Of a DNA stretch of 64,000 nucleotides, positions 34,701-45,970 are shown one piece after another. The first letter of the stretch is position 1; every line of letters begins with the position of its first letter. Both the position numbers and the translations under genes were made by a program. The stretch comes from Trichosphaerium sp. ATCC 40318 (lineage: Eukaryota > Discosea > Flabellinia > Trichosidae), in the NCBI GenBank assembly GCA_038496445.1, contig JALMLS010000516.1, positions 1 to 64,000 on the forward strand, in the 5' to 3' direction. The notes under the pieces are model-generated. The model did not search any database and was not told the DNA's origin. It worked only from the letters and a program-made list of their open reading frames with translations.

Positions 34701-34819
34701 TAGGTATCAATACACGAACAATAATTGTCGTTTTAATTTTTTTTTTATTGTCAATTACCTTCAGGTGTATCATAATGCTCTTTTATTGATTCAGCGTCTT
34801 TGTGTGCTGTCCATGCCAT
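31710..34819 (-). CDS. SIRT6/7-type sirtuin fused to a C-terminal kelch propeller
   Basis: About 15 exons splice in phase throughout. The start MAWTAHKDAESIKEHYDTPE leads into the NAD site FTGAGVSTSAGIPDFRGPNG, then SQNCDGLHRRSG (His as base), ELHGN, a zinc pair CEIC and CVIPGC, MGSSLTVTPA, GGKLVIVNLQKTPL and the C-terminal WVLKRQLILGNT, the hallmark order of class IV sirtuins. After a ~140-residue beta-rich extension (PVSATVLLTFMGHYYEP, KISYEIK-like strands) the same frame continues, across the junction HVSK-S-NALSGHTSPR, into five or six kelch units (YLVVTGGVGQG, IIYLIGGWDSR, GKIMLFGGSSCSGG, GKLFIVGGNNA). The donor and acceptor at 33091/33050 fit exactly, so the fusion is not an annotation artefact. 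Likely a chromatin or nuclear NAD-dependent deacylase with a protein-interaction propeller. Confidence 0.9.
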
Positions 34820-35427
34820 GTTGCAATGTTGTTATTTTGTTATTTATTATGCTGTACATAACGTTAAAATAGGTTCTTTGAACCAAAATTAATCTGGTCA
34901 AACTTTTTATTCCAAACTTTCCAACAACTGCTTTAGGATATTTGTGCAGTGCAAAGTAAGGTAAGAAGAGCTACCTGCAAGTCCGTGAGTGATCTAACAA
35001 CAGCGAAATCTCCGAGTGACTACTGGCTTTTTTCGTCGTAAATTCAAGTTCATTTAATACAGTTTAACAACCAGTTCTGCTAAACAAGAAACAAATTGTA
35101 TGGATTCCATTGGAAGAGCGTCAACGTTACTAATTTTGTTTTAACTATGTTGCAACCATGGATCGAGGATTGACACGCTCGCTCTGCACCAGAGCTATCG
35201 GTCAGGGACAGCTGTGTTCTTTTTCCTCCAGATCGTCTTGCGCTGCCTTTTTGTTGGGATTGAGGATGGTTTAACCTGCTTGGTTTGTTGTAAGGCGATG
35301 TTGATATTTGTTACATAGTTTGAACATCAGTTGCGTAGGCAAATTTTTTTGTGCAAAGGAAATATCTGTTTAGTTTAGTCGATTTTTTTATACAAAGGTG
35401 GTTGCTCCCATATTCATTTTTCTATTC
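34820..35427. other. Intergenic, no supported gene
   Basis: Between the sirtuin start and the NAPE-PLD stop, both minus strand. A GC-richer patch at 35150-35270 has no frame of note. Confidence 0.5.
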
Positions 35428-37010
35428 CTAAATTGTCTTTGTTTCTCCATGAAACAATGTTACAAATGCATCTGTGTCTACTCCGTTATCTGCTTTTGCG
35501 GTTTCAAGATCATCTCGAGGTTGAAGAACAGGCTAAAGGGAGTTACACTTCAATGTTTTAAAGTAAACTATGGTTTTATTATCGTACCTCAGAAGTAAGA
35601 ACAAATGTTCCCCAATGCATACCAATTGATTTTCTAGCTTTTAAATCGAGATGCATCTTAACTGCTTCGTCTGGATTAACGTGCTGAGCACGCATAAGAT
35701 TGCTACGAAGAACGTCAAAACTCAAAAAGCACGTGCACGTGCGAACAATAAAAAAATAAATAAGCTGTAACAAAAAATCTGCTCAAGCTCGATTTGCATT
35801 GTCTCACTATGGTCACGTGTGTTGACATACCGTGGTTCATAGGCTCCTATTGGAATAAGAGCTAAATCAAAGGGACCAAATTTATCTCCAATCTCCTTAA
35901 ACGTATCACAGTATCCTGTATCACCTCCAAACCAAACCGATTTTTTTTTACCAATAATACTATAACTTCCCCAAAGAGAAGTACGCGCATCACCAATAAA
36001 ACGAGCAGACCAATGCATCGCAGGTGTAAGTACTATATTTACATCTTCATTATACTGATATTTCTCCCACCATTGGAGTTCAATGTAGTTATTAACACCA
36101 CAACTTCTGAAGAACTTTCCAAGACCTTTTTTTTTTTTCTCGTTAGATTTAATGGTTTAAGTGCTTTCTTGAAATCACTCGTCAGCGTACCGTATGGAAT
36201 GATCCACTTTGCGCTATTACCTATTTTCTTAACAACAGCTTGATCAAGATGATCATAATGATCATGTGATAGAACTATAAAGTCCAACTCTGGTAACTCT
36301 GAAACTTGACAAGGTATCTATTATTTTCAAATAAACAAGAAAAGCTATGATCACTGATAACTTATTAACGACGCCAGTACCTCTCTGTATCGCTTTGGAC
36401 CAACCCAATCGCTTGGAGAACATCGTCTTGAAAAAACCTAAGCAAGCGTTTCAAATAGGCTTATAAGGCACCAAGTATACGTCTAAGTTATAATAGACCA
36501 AGAGTTGGCGTTTTGTTCAACCGGAGAAATATAACACATGCGTACTGGGTCTGTGAGGAAGTTTAGACCTTCCATTTGAACTAGGAACGTTGAATGGCCA
36601 ACCCAGGTAACTTGTAGATCTTCTTCGTTTGGTTCCGTTATTTTATCCCATGAGGGGTTGTGTATAGGTAGTTCCTGTTATTTGTTAACGTACTAGGCGT
36701 TTTATGAACTGAAATTCGAAACTAATGATTACCTTATCCAAAACAGATTTTGGTGGCACTTTCGCTGGCCACATACCTCCAGCTTTCATAAAATCCCACG
36801 CGCCAACAGAATATCTGACTGTGTCAGCAAAATAAAACGTACGCTAACATCGCTTAAACGTGCTATAACAACGTACTTGCGCCATTCTGGCCATGGATTA
36901 TCGAATTTACCCTTTTTAAACAGAGGCTGGGATAACTTTTCTCCTTCCTTAACAGTAGTGCTAACACCGTTTGGTAGTGGACGCGCGATGCTTTTCATGC
37001 TTTTTAACAA
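35428..37010 (-). CDS. N-acyl-phosphatidylethanolamine-hydrolysing phospholipase D (NAPE-PLD)
   Basis: Nine exons join in phase. Metallo-beta-lactamase fold motifs are complete: [18 protein letters not shown] (HxHxDH), [31 protein letters not shown], and MHWGTFVLT near the C-terminus. The N-terminus carries NPWPEW as in known NAPE-PLDs, and the end has LFHGETKTI. The enzyme makes N-acylethanolamines from membrane N-acyl-PE and is usually peripheral to membranes. Start [15 protein letters not shown] at 37010 is the first ATG of the open exon. Stop TAG at 35428. Confidence 0.92.
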
Positions 37011-37266
37011 TAAATAAGCCTTGTTTATGAAAAAGATTCTTGAAAGCTTTTAAGTTTGATTATCATACGTAGCAAAGAAAGCAAACATCGCTGCCACTAT
37101 TATCCAATAAACAAAAATCTAAAATATGAGACTTGAACTTCAATATTCGCTCAGACTTTTTTTTTTGTGGATTTTTTTTTCATTTTCTTTATTTTACATA
37201 CACCAAACGCCTTTAAACCGAAAGGATAGGTTGGCTATAACTTTTTACGCGTAATTACGTGACATG

Positions 37267-40200
37267 TCATGTTTTTTGGGAAAGGGAAACAGCGATTGTT
37301 GGTGACATTATCGCCGCGTTTTGAAGGTCCTTCTCAAAGTAACGCGTATTTGATGTGTTTCCAAGTGGTTTTACGTATTCATCGTAATTTATAGATATAT
37401 CAGGCTTATAGTACTTAATAGTAGCTGCCAAGGAATCAACGTCGCCTTTCCACCTTTTTTAATCACGTGAGAACGAATACCAAAAACAGATTGTTTTTTT
37501 TCATCAAGTTTTTTTTTTTTTTTCGTGTTGACGTACCAGTACGGTATTGGTACAAGGGTTATACCAAGCTCCATGCAAATAACAGATTTCTCAATATCTC
37601 TTCCTTTAAAAACTGTAGACGGTTGTACATTGGCCATACAATCATGGTAATGGAGTTCTCCTGTTGCGAATAAGCAAGATGTAGAAAAAACAACGAGGAA
37701 ATTTTTTTACCTTGATACTCCAGAGCCAAATCATGTTCTGACACAAATACATCGACTGAAATATCTACACCAGTAGATTGTCTTGCACCTATAAAATGCT
37801 CTTCTTGTATATGACAAAAAGGAAAGATATTCTGTAAACTACTAGCCAACCATCTTTGTCTGGCTTTTTTTTTCATTGCTTCAGAAAAACACTGCCAATC
37901 AAAGTTGAACTCAGGGTGTAGTACTTGTAAAACTTTTGGGTAATAATTCAACATAGCACCACCGCCCTCATTTTGTATATCTTGTTGAGATACACGATAC
38001 CTTTGTAAAAACATTCAGCAACAAAGCTCAAAATTTCACCGTTTTTTCAAAACAAAATCAACATACCACATAGCAGGATCCGTTATATTATATTTTGCTT
38101 TGAGTTCCTTCATGAATATTATCTGTAATTCTTTATCATGCCAATGACCACGACGCTTGCGTATAGCACTTTAAAAATGTCAATTAGCAAGCATGCTATG
38201 TTTAATTTTTAAACGAGACAAACGCACACTGCCCGTTCCACTGCTTTCCAATTATACTTTGGATAAACAGCTTTAACAGCTCGAAGAATAGAACCACCGA
38301 ACCTAGGTAATAACAGTAAACTCGAGGTTCTTTTTTGCATGTTGTCAACAAGCCAAGCTCGTCGGATGTTTTTTGATAGGTATAAAAATAGGAAACTTAC
38401 TTCCTTACTATTGATCCTCCGCCATGGCCAATAATATGCTCAGGAGGTACTATTAACCAGTCTTCTACAGTTCTAATACCTATATTTCTAGCAATAATGT
38501 CAAGCCACAGTCTGTGGTTTGAAAGTTCATCATTCACATCTTCATCAGCGCTTGCTTTTACAACTTCATGCCAAATCGCACTTGTCCGACTATTGCTCAT
38601 CAGAATAAAGTACCTTGTATTGTATAATATTAACCGCACTTTTTATTCCATAATACCCAATGGTGATGAGGATATAGAGCCTTCAAGGCAATCGAGATAG
38701 AGTTAGAATACCTAGAAAATCGTTTCAATATTACAACTTTTTTTTTACTTTTTTTTTAAAAATTCACGTGTACCTGTTCATGACAGACGCCGCGTATATT
38801 TTTATGTCTTCTCCTGTGACGTTATACCATCCATCTAGTATCTTAATATTAAGATCATGAGCGATATCATTGAATAAAAGCCTTTGATTATCCACATCTT
38901 CCCAAAAACCTTGAGGTACTCCAGTGAACTTCCACAATGCCCAGTGTTTAGACGGGTACAGTGTCTGTAACATTAACAGAACAGAGTTACCAAACAGAGT
39001 AATTAAACGATTATGTCCGACAGCATTTATCTTCTTGCAAGTGACAGCATACCACTTATCAAAAGTAGTAACACCTAGCTTTTCACCAAGCGATTCAATC
39101 ATTTCTTGTTGATTTTTTAACATAAATTGATTTGCATATTTTGGCTTTTGTGGTAGTTTAATTATACGATCAGTATCTCTCCGATGCCTAGTAGGATATC
39201 AACATAGTTTTAAGGATACTTTTGAGCAAGTCTTCTTATACCTCTGCCGTACGACTGGATACATTTTCACCAGAATATCTTGTAGTTTGTTGACTCTATA
39301 TTTCGATAAATTCAAACAAATTATCTGACCCTGTTGCTTACCTTTCACCAATTCTCTTTGCATATAAAGCAATATCATTACGATCAAAATATTTCCACGA
39401 CCAATACTCTTCGTCTTCATTCACTAATGAGTCAAAATACTCTCTTATATGCCTTTGGAATTATGAGAAAAACAAACTAAGTTTGACCAAAAAAAAAATC
39501 AGTGTACATTTCTTTCCAACGCAACCAAGGGCACCAAGGAAAAATATTCTCAAGAGCTCTATAGAAAGAACCGTTATACCTAACTTAATTTAATCTTGGT
39601 TACTAGGAAGTATTATCGTACATATCAAGAATGTTCTTAAGTCCATGTTGTACAAGTACGCTTGTTTTTAATTTTAATAAGTCACTATAAATCTTCACCC
39701 CAAGAGTTTTTGACATATTCGCTATCTCGGTTCGTTGAACCTCTAATATCAAGGCAGTATGAGGTTTAGATCCTAGTAACTTTCTTTTGCGCATTTTTCG
39801 CTTTTCAAATTTTCTACTGTTGCGTTAGATGGCAAAGCAAGTACAAGCTTGTATTTTCGACCTGTGATTATTTTCGACATTGACGTAAGTTTTGTTATCC
39901 CTGAAGGTGAAGATATTAATCTTTGATCGCTTGAAATAATGTATCATACTCTATGTTATTTTTCCACTCAGGGTATAGTCCTAACGCAGCATTCTCCAAG
40001 GTGTTATGACTTAAAAATTTAGTAAGAATTTTCTAAGATTTTTAATGTACATTTTTGTTAATCGTCTGCCACCCAGCCTGTTCAACTCTTCACGTGGCAT
40101 CCCTCCAATATCATCACAAGTTTTTAGGTTACCTTGAGACGCAATATTGTTGAAAGCATCACGTTGATTGCTTGTTTTTTTCCAAAAACCGTTTGGTACG

Positions 40201-40574
40201 TTTCTGTTGAAAATGTTCAGTTTTCTTTCTCTAACAAGATGCTTCGTTACCTGAACCGCCAAGGTTCCCAGTCTTCGTCTGGATATAGCTCCTTGAGAGC
40301 TGACGTCAATGAACCATTGTACCTTGAATAGGTTAGTACAATAAGATAATTACACGTGCAACAAAAAATAATTTGTTGCGTACGAGCTCAGTAATATCGA
40401 GTGGGCTCTGAAACCTTTTAAATCGCTTGATACTATTGAGTACCAACCTGTCAAGTCCTTAAACGCAAACTCTTTGGCTATGACGTTAAATGCTGTTCTA
40501 TGCTCGAACAGCGTATTATTATGACTTTCTGCAGGTTCTTTGTGCGCATAACGACTACCGTGACGCTCTAACAT
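37267..40574 (-). CDS. Multi-repeat protein with C-terminal nuclease-like (PD-(D/E)XK type) domain
   Basis: Some 16 exons. The N-terminal two thirds are about five copies of a ~70-residue unit: W-Y-x-V-x-x-x-D-I...YNGSLTSALKELYPDEDW...W-x-F-x-x-V-P-x-GFW-x-x...NQR-x-x-FN-x-I-A. Examples are WYNVTGEDIKIY, LYPSKHWALWKFTGVPQGFW and YRVSQQDIQNEGGGAMLNYY. The C-terminus reads GVDISVDVFVSEHDLALEYQ, then G-E-x-H, and later RDIEKSVICMELGITLVPIPYW: the D...E-x-Q-G-E-x-H pattern is shared with VSR/DUF559-like nucleases. This arrangement is known from large families in some fungi and algae. Function unproven; DNA repair, organelle or transposon defence roles are guesses. Neighbour 40834 diverges, 259 bases apart. 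Confidence 0.75.
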
Positions 40575-40833
40575 TTATTCAGCGTAAAACGACTAGAAAC
40601 GCAAATTCTGTTTACCTTTTTTGTGTCCCCTCAGTATAGAGATACGTGCGCACGTTGTAACGGCAAACATTATGTAAACAACACCCCAACAAGTACATTC
40701 ACACCAGCAACGCCTTTTGCGCTATTCTATACGCATACGGGTAACATTGGCAATTAAGGAGCGTGATTCCTTTGACTATTAACTTATTACAAACCGTTTG
40801 TAACGTACATTTACGGCGTACAGTGAGACTCAA

Positions 40834-42589
40834 TGAGCGAGGATTTGGTCTTAGATGACATCGACAATAGTTCTAGCGCCGAAAAAGATTCAAATGACAA
40901 GGACGGCACTGTTGGCACTTCAACAGTAGCCATTGCCATCGACGATGACTCTGCCAGCGATATCTCGCTAGAAGATTTGGAAGATGTCGAATACGAAGAC
41001 CCCAACGATCCAGCGTCTAAAAAGACAGTGTTTCAACGCATGAAGAACCAAATATACGTTGCAGCGTGCCCACAGCCTGATAATTGGAAGGGGTGGTATA
41101 TCGGTAAGTATAGGCTTTGCGCGTGTGAAGGCACAGTGCTACGTTTTGTTTCAATTGGGCTAACAACTGTTTTTTCAAAAGGACTTGGTATAGACATTGT
41201 AGCTTTAATAGTGTGGGGCATCGTTATTGGCACAGTTTTAAAGCCTGTTGACATTAAACGGTATTGGTTCATGCCTTTAATAGGTACGCTTTGCATTTCG
41301 GGCGTTTGAAGCAACACGCATCGAGAAATGGCGTTATTCGCGGGTTAAACCGAATTACACAAATCGCCGTAACTCTGACTTTCTAAATGGAGGCGATCGC
41401 TACACGCCTCTAAATCGCGCAGGCGCATCGTGTACTCACAAAGCTAACTAACTATTCGTAAAAAGGTGTATTGGGATCTACGATCGCTATGAGTACTCCA
41501 GCAGGCGGTGGTGTGTTCTTTTTTCCAGTCTTATCGGCTTTTCCTGAAGTTACTGAAGAACAAGCTATTGCTTTTAGTATTGCTGTACAGCTTGTCAGTA
41601 TGGGATTTTTTGGTTCTATTACATGGCACGTAATGGATTGAGCATGTAAAATAGCTTTAACAAATAGAGCTTTGATGGTTTTTTGGCGGTTTAGATGAGA
41701 AGTTGCTTATAATCTCTCTGTAGGCTTCGCCAAGCTCGGGAAGTTATTATGTGGTACCCATTGATTATAGCTGTAGTTATGGGATGGGCTGGATCAGCAG
41801 TGAGGTTAGCTAACCCGACATTTGTGAGAATTCACGAAGCTAATATTCGTTTTGAAATTTAGCATGTTCGCTTTACGTATTACAAACGGAGATGCTGTTA
41901 AGATTGGATTCGCTGTTTTTTCCTTGCTACTGGCTTTGTACATAGTGTACATGTTAACGTGCCAGCGTGGACGCACAAAGAAGAATTCTGGTAGGGGAGT
42001 GTCTATACTAGCTTGGAAGATGACACTCACTCTTGTAATATCATCTTTTGTTGGTGGCTTGCTTGGTACGAAAAAAAGGACTCTTGATTTTCTTGTTGTG
42101 TTTGTATGGCTAATATGTTGTTATAGTTGGCTACATTGCGGTAGGAATTGATGTATTGCTTTTTGCAATATGGACTGCTTTCTTCAAAGTAGATATTAGG
42201 CGTGCAACTGTAACTTCTATATTAATAATGGGATTCACGTGCATTGTTCCTTTCTTTGCTCATTTATTCCACTTTAAAGATATTCCAATAGAGTTATGGT
42301 TAATGGCTCTTGGTGGAAGTATTGTAGGCGCTCGTGTTGGTGCTATTTTGAATGTCGCTCTTGGGCGAAGAAAGTACGGAAGGCGATGAAAAACTTTTTT
42401 GTTTGGATTTTTTTATGTTTTGGTTGTTCGCTTATTTAGCTTTTTTCTAGGATTCTTGTGCTACTTATTGTACTTCTACTAGCAGAAGTTATTCGTACAG
42501 TAGTCGAGGTAGCCCTCGAAAAGGAGGTTGTAGTAGTAGAGGTTCCTGGTAATTCTACTATTATAGCAAACATTACAGCACCTATTTAA
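40834..42589 (+). CDS. TauE/SafE-family membrane permease
   Basis: Acidic, disordered N-terminus (DDIDNSSSAEKDSND...EDLEDVEYEDPND), then hydrophobic segments: VLRFVSIGLTTVFS, IDIVALIVWGIVIGTVL, a re-entrant STPAGGGVFFFPVLSAF, AIAFSIAVQLVSMGFFG, MWYPLIIAVVMGWAGSAV, FAVFSLLLALYIVYML, LVISSFVGGLLG, VGIDVLLFAIWTAFF, SILIMGFTCIVPFFAHLF, ALGGSIVGARVGAIL and a last ILVLLIVLLLAEVI. Two-fold GGG / GGSIVGARVG pseudo-symmetry is the TauE/SafE pattern. Likely exporter of sulfite or organosulfonate-like anions. The second intron (41284-41472) is about 190 bases, the longest in the window that I can define. Confidence 0.8.
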
Positions 42590-42956
42590 TAATATTATTA
42601 AATTCAAAGGATTCTTTCAAAGTACAACGAATTCTGTTGAAGAAAAAAGAAACCCAATTTTTCATGCTTTGCGTGAAACACTTGTATACTTTATGGATTG
42701 TATTCAAAAGAAAAGTACAGGTTTAACAAAAACCAGCCAACTTAACCCGTGAATAAAACAACCTGTTCGCTTTTCAAACGTATTAACTGAAATTGATCGT
42801 AACAATTTGTCCGATTCAACTCTAGGGAACTTGTTCACAGGTATATCGATTTTGTCAAAATACCATATTGATTTATTAATCACGCTTTACGTGATTGTTT
42901 TTTTTGTTGGTAATTAACAGGTTAATTAAAGCGCGTAGCTTTTGTTTATTTATTCC
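42590..42956. other. Intergenic between convergent genes
   Basis: 3' ends of the permease (+) and the two-TM protein (-) face each other. AT-rich, with TTAATTAAAG-type repeats; no gene. Confidence 0.5.
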
Positions 42957-43409
42957 TTATCTATCAAGTTCAATTGATTTTTGCATGTCATCAATAGGTA
43001 AAATAGTTGTATTTATTCGAATACGTTGATTGTCTGGCTCAACCATGAAATTCTAAAGGCTCCGGTTAACACTTTTGGGGCATTAGGGTTATTACTCACC
43101 ACGAATCTTAAGATTAAGTATAGAAGAGATACCAACAGAGCAGCTACAACTAAGCATGTACCAAACCAAAACGAAATCCAAAATCCAATGCTTGCGTGAA
43201 TTTGGCAGCTTAGCTTACAAGAAGGATCTAACAATATTATTTAACTACAAAAATTACACTACGAACGAACCATGATACATCTTTTGCTGAGAAATCGCAA
43301 TAACTCCAATGGCACCAATGCTTAGAAACACAAGTCCTACTACGTAGCAAACAAGTATTATATTACGTTTAAACTGGAGGCGACAACTTGTTGCAATTCT
43401 CATTATCAT
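42957..43409 (-). CDS. Small two-TM membrane protein
   Basis: Three exons: MIMRIATSCRLQFKRNIILV with TM1 (CYVVGLVFLSIGAIGVIAI), a Cys-containing loop (DPSCKLSCQIHA), TM2 (FWFGTCLVVAALLVSLLYLI) and a hydrophilic tail NFMVEPDNQRIRINTTILPI reached by a 47-base intron (GTGAGT...TTTAG). Reading through that intron gives a worse tail. Two further Cys in the loop suggest a disulphide. Function unknown. Confidence 0.65.
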
Positions 43410-43643
43410 ACTTAAAACTATTGTGTACTAACAATACTGTAAACGCCTTTTTCACGTGTTTTTTTGTTCCCCAGTTTTTCTTTTTTTTTTTGCACGTGTA
43501 AACTCCGCTATAGAATGCATAGTGGGTTGTAGGCTTTTTGATAGCCGAGATTTAGTTTAATAAGAAACAACAGAGGTAAATTACCAAAGAGAATTGCTCG
43601 TGAACAAGTGAAAGTCCCATTTATTTCACAACTACTAATAAGT
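43410..43643. other. Short spacer, no gene
   Basis: Contains two CACGTG palindromes (about 43456 and 43496). No frame of interest. Confidence 0.5.
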
Positions 43644-45543
43644 TTACGCTGTAGCCTTAACTATTTTCTTGAACTTCTTCGTTTTCCAAAAGGATAATGC
43701 GACATCAAAAAATGTTGTAGTATCAGGAACATATTGATTAAGTTGAAATAATACGTTGTCAAACTCATCTTGCTCATGGCATGCAATGTCAGCATGTGCT
43801 AATGCAAAAGCGTACATTACATTTATTCCTAAAATAGGATATTATTGTAGTGCTAGCAAGCAGATCCTAGATGACTTTTATCTTTCGTACCTTCGATCAT
43901 GTATAGATCAAGCATTCTTAAAGCAGCTGGTGCACTTTTACGTAGCAATGGACCAGATGAAAAGAGCATTACATGTTCTCTAACAAACTGGGTAAAAAGT
44001 TAAAAATAGTGCAAACAAATTATTTAGATAAAATTACAACACTAATGAGCTTCAGTGTGGCCACTATTTACATAATGACGTCTGTAAGCTGGTTGGGTTC
44101 AATGTGCATAAAACAAATTGGTTCTCACGTGCCTCATTTGTGAAGAAGTTCTCAAAAAGCTGACTTATAGCTGGGCTTTCTTGTGTGACTTCATACAATA
44201 TGATTAGCTTGGGTTTTAGAAGGTTAGATTGCCTTACAGTACATTGCAATATTAGTATTGTAGCCCTCCTCAGAGTAAATTGTTTTTAAGAAACAGCTTA
44301 AAGTCCAGAATGCGTGCTAATCTCACAGGTAAACTTTTTTTAATTTGTTTGGATACTACTTTACCTCTTCTGGCATAATTGATAGAAACAAACCAACAAA
44401 ATATGTATCACCTATAAGTGGTGTTTTTTAGCAATTAGCGCATTGGAAAGTACCTCCAGCATATTCAGCTGCTACACTTTTAGCAAAGTGTGCATAAAAC
44501 AATCGTGTCATCTTTGCTCTCCTAAAACAAAACAGAGTTAGAGACGCTATTTAGTTCAATAAAGTTCAACAAAAAGTAAGCGTTTCTTTGAGGGAAGTGT
44601 ACCCCTCTGACTTGTCACTAAAATATGGGTGGTCAAAAAAAACTCTTTGCATATCCAAGTTTATTAACTTCAGTTGGTAAGTGTATTTTTCAGCTTCCTT
44701 TTCGTATTGATCCAAATAGTCCTTTGGTGTAACTAATTAATGAAAATCCACAAAGAATATTTAATTTGGACTCACTTGATACGTTTTATCTGATGAATGC
44801 ATTGCTTTATATCCACCAGATAAGTGAAAGTACACAAGCCCTTAAAAAATGGAAATCAAAAGAAGGAACACAAGTCCACTAAATATATACCTCTGACAGC
44901 TTTAGGGAAGCCTTGCCATGCTATTTTTTTAAGCTATCAGCTGATTAGAATGAGATACATTGGTGTAAATAGCTATCTACCTTTGCTAGCTTGGCTGACG
45001 AGCAGTTGTCGCTTGACAACTCTTCCATTCTTGGCTTTAACCAATCACTTACTTTGGCATCTTTAGCAAGCTCCTTGGGCGTGTTTATACTGAGAAAAAT
45101 ATGAGTACACTAAAAAGAATGACATTTGTACAATGTTAAAAAGTAGTGTAATTTCGAGGAGCTGAATGTCATTTTACGCCCAATTGCATCGTATTCGGCT
45201 TCGTCAAGTACAAGAGGTTTTCTGGACCAGTATCTATTGCCATGTTCAATCGCTGGTGCCTAAACTAATAAATCTTATAGAACAGTGGCTACTTCGCTAC
45301 ATATGACGCTAAACTGTAAATACTAGCGTATTTAATGTTTTTAGTACGTTTTATTATTAAAAATGCGTACAACAGACGATAAACAACGCGTACCTTCGCT
45401 TTGAGTAAGGAAGACCATATATGATCGCTTTCGGCAACAGTTTTTAATTCTTTGCTCACTTGTGCAACCGCCAGCAAGTCTTTAACAAGCGCATTTGATA
45501 GAATTGCTTCCCACAACTCTACTGGAAGCTTTGTGTTCGTCAT
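43644..45543 (-). CDS. F-box plus TBC (Rab-GAP-like) domain protein
   Basis: Exon 1 codes LPVELWEAILSNALVKDLLA, VSKELKTVAESDHIWSSLL, a canonical F-box at residues ~6-50. Downstream exons give GINTPKELAKDAK, AWQGFPKAVRGLVYFHLSGG (TBC motif A-like), INLDMQRVFFDHPYF, FAKSVAAEYAGGDTYFVGLF, MPEEHAFWTLSCFL (TBC 'E-E-x-A-F-W') and LLRKSAPAALRMLDLYMIEG (TBC C-terminal motif), ending KATA at 43644. The arginine finger (IxxDxxRT) reads INLDMQRV and the Gln finger (YxQ) is YFVG, so catalysis is doubtful. The likely job is ubiquitin-ligase targeting linked to Rab proteins. Several joints in the middle (45170 to 45110) could not be matched in phase. Confidence 0.7.
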
Positions 45544-45970
45544 TAGAGCTCAAGTTTGTTGCTGTTTTTTTGATACTAAACTTAAGTTGCCTTCTATAAA
45601 TAGAACTAGACTACTAACGGTGAAGCCGTTTGCTAAAAATTTAGGTATGCTCGTGCGCAATGAAAGGAGGTACAGTTCCAAAAATGTAGCCTACCTCATA
45701 TCAACGGTTTGTAACTCTAAACAAAGATTAAGTGTAAGAGTTTAACAGCAAAAGACATTTGGTACCAAACCTATTTTTATAACCTGAAGAAATGCTTTCC
45801 ATCACGTGATATTTGGCATATTTTGTTTTAGTGGTATTTTACAACAAATAGGCACAAATAATTGGATTCCAAAGGCTTGCTTATGGAGTGCGTCCTTGGC
45901 TATCCACTCCATGCACAGAATCAACACTTAAGTTTACTATTGTTAAGTGTACCTCTTTTTCGTTATTTTT
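45544..45970. other. Divergent promoter region
   Basis: 427 bases between the ATGs of the F-box/TBC gene (-) and the vWA gene (+), with a TCACGTGATATT near 45803. Shadow frames only. Confidence 0.5.

Noticed and set aside
43053-43072. A 20-base GT-AG intron in the two-TM protein gene
   Set aside because: A 47-base intron with a GTGAGT donor (43099-43053) gives the same downstream frame and is normal for this genome.
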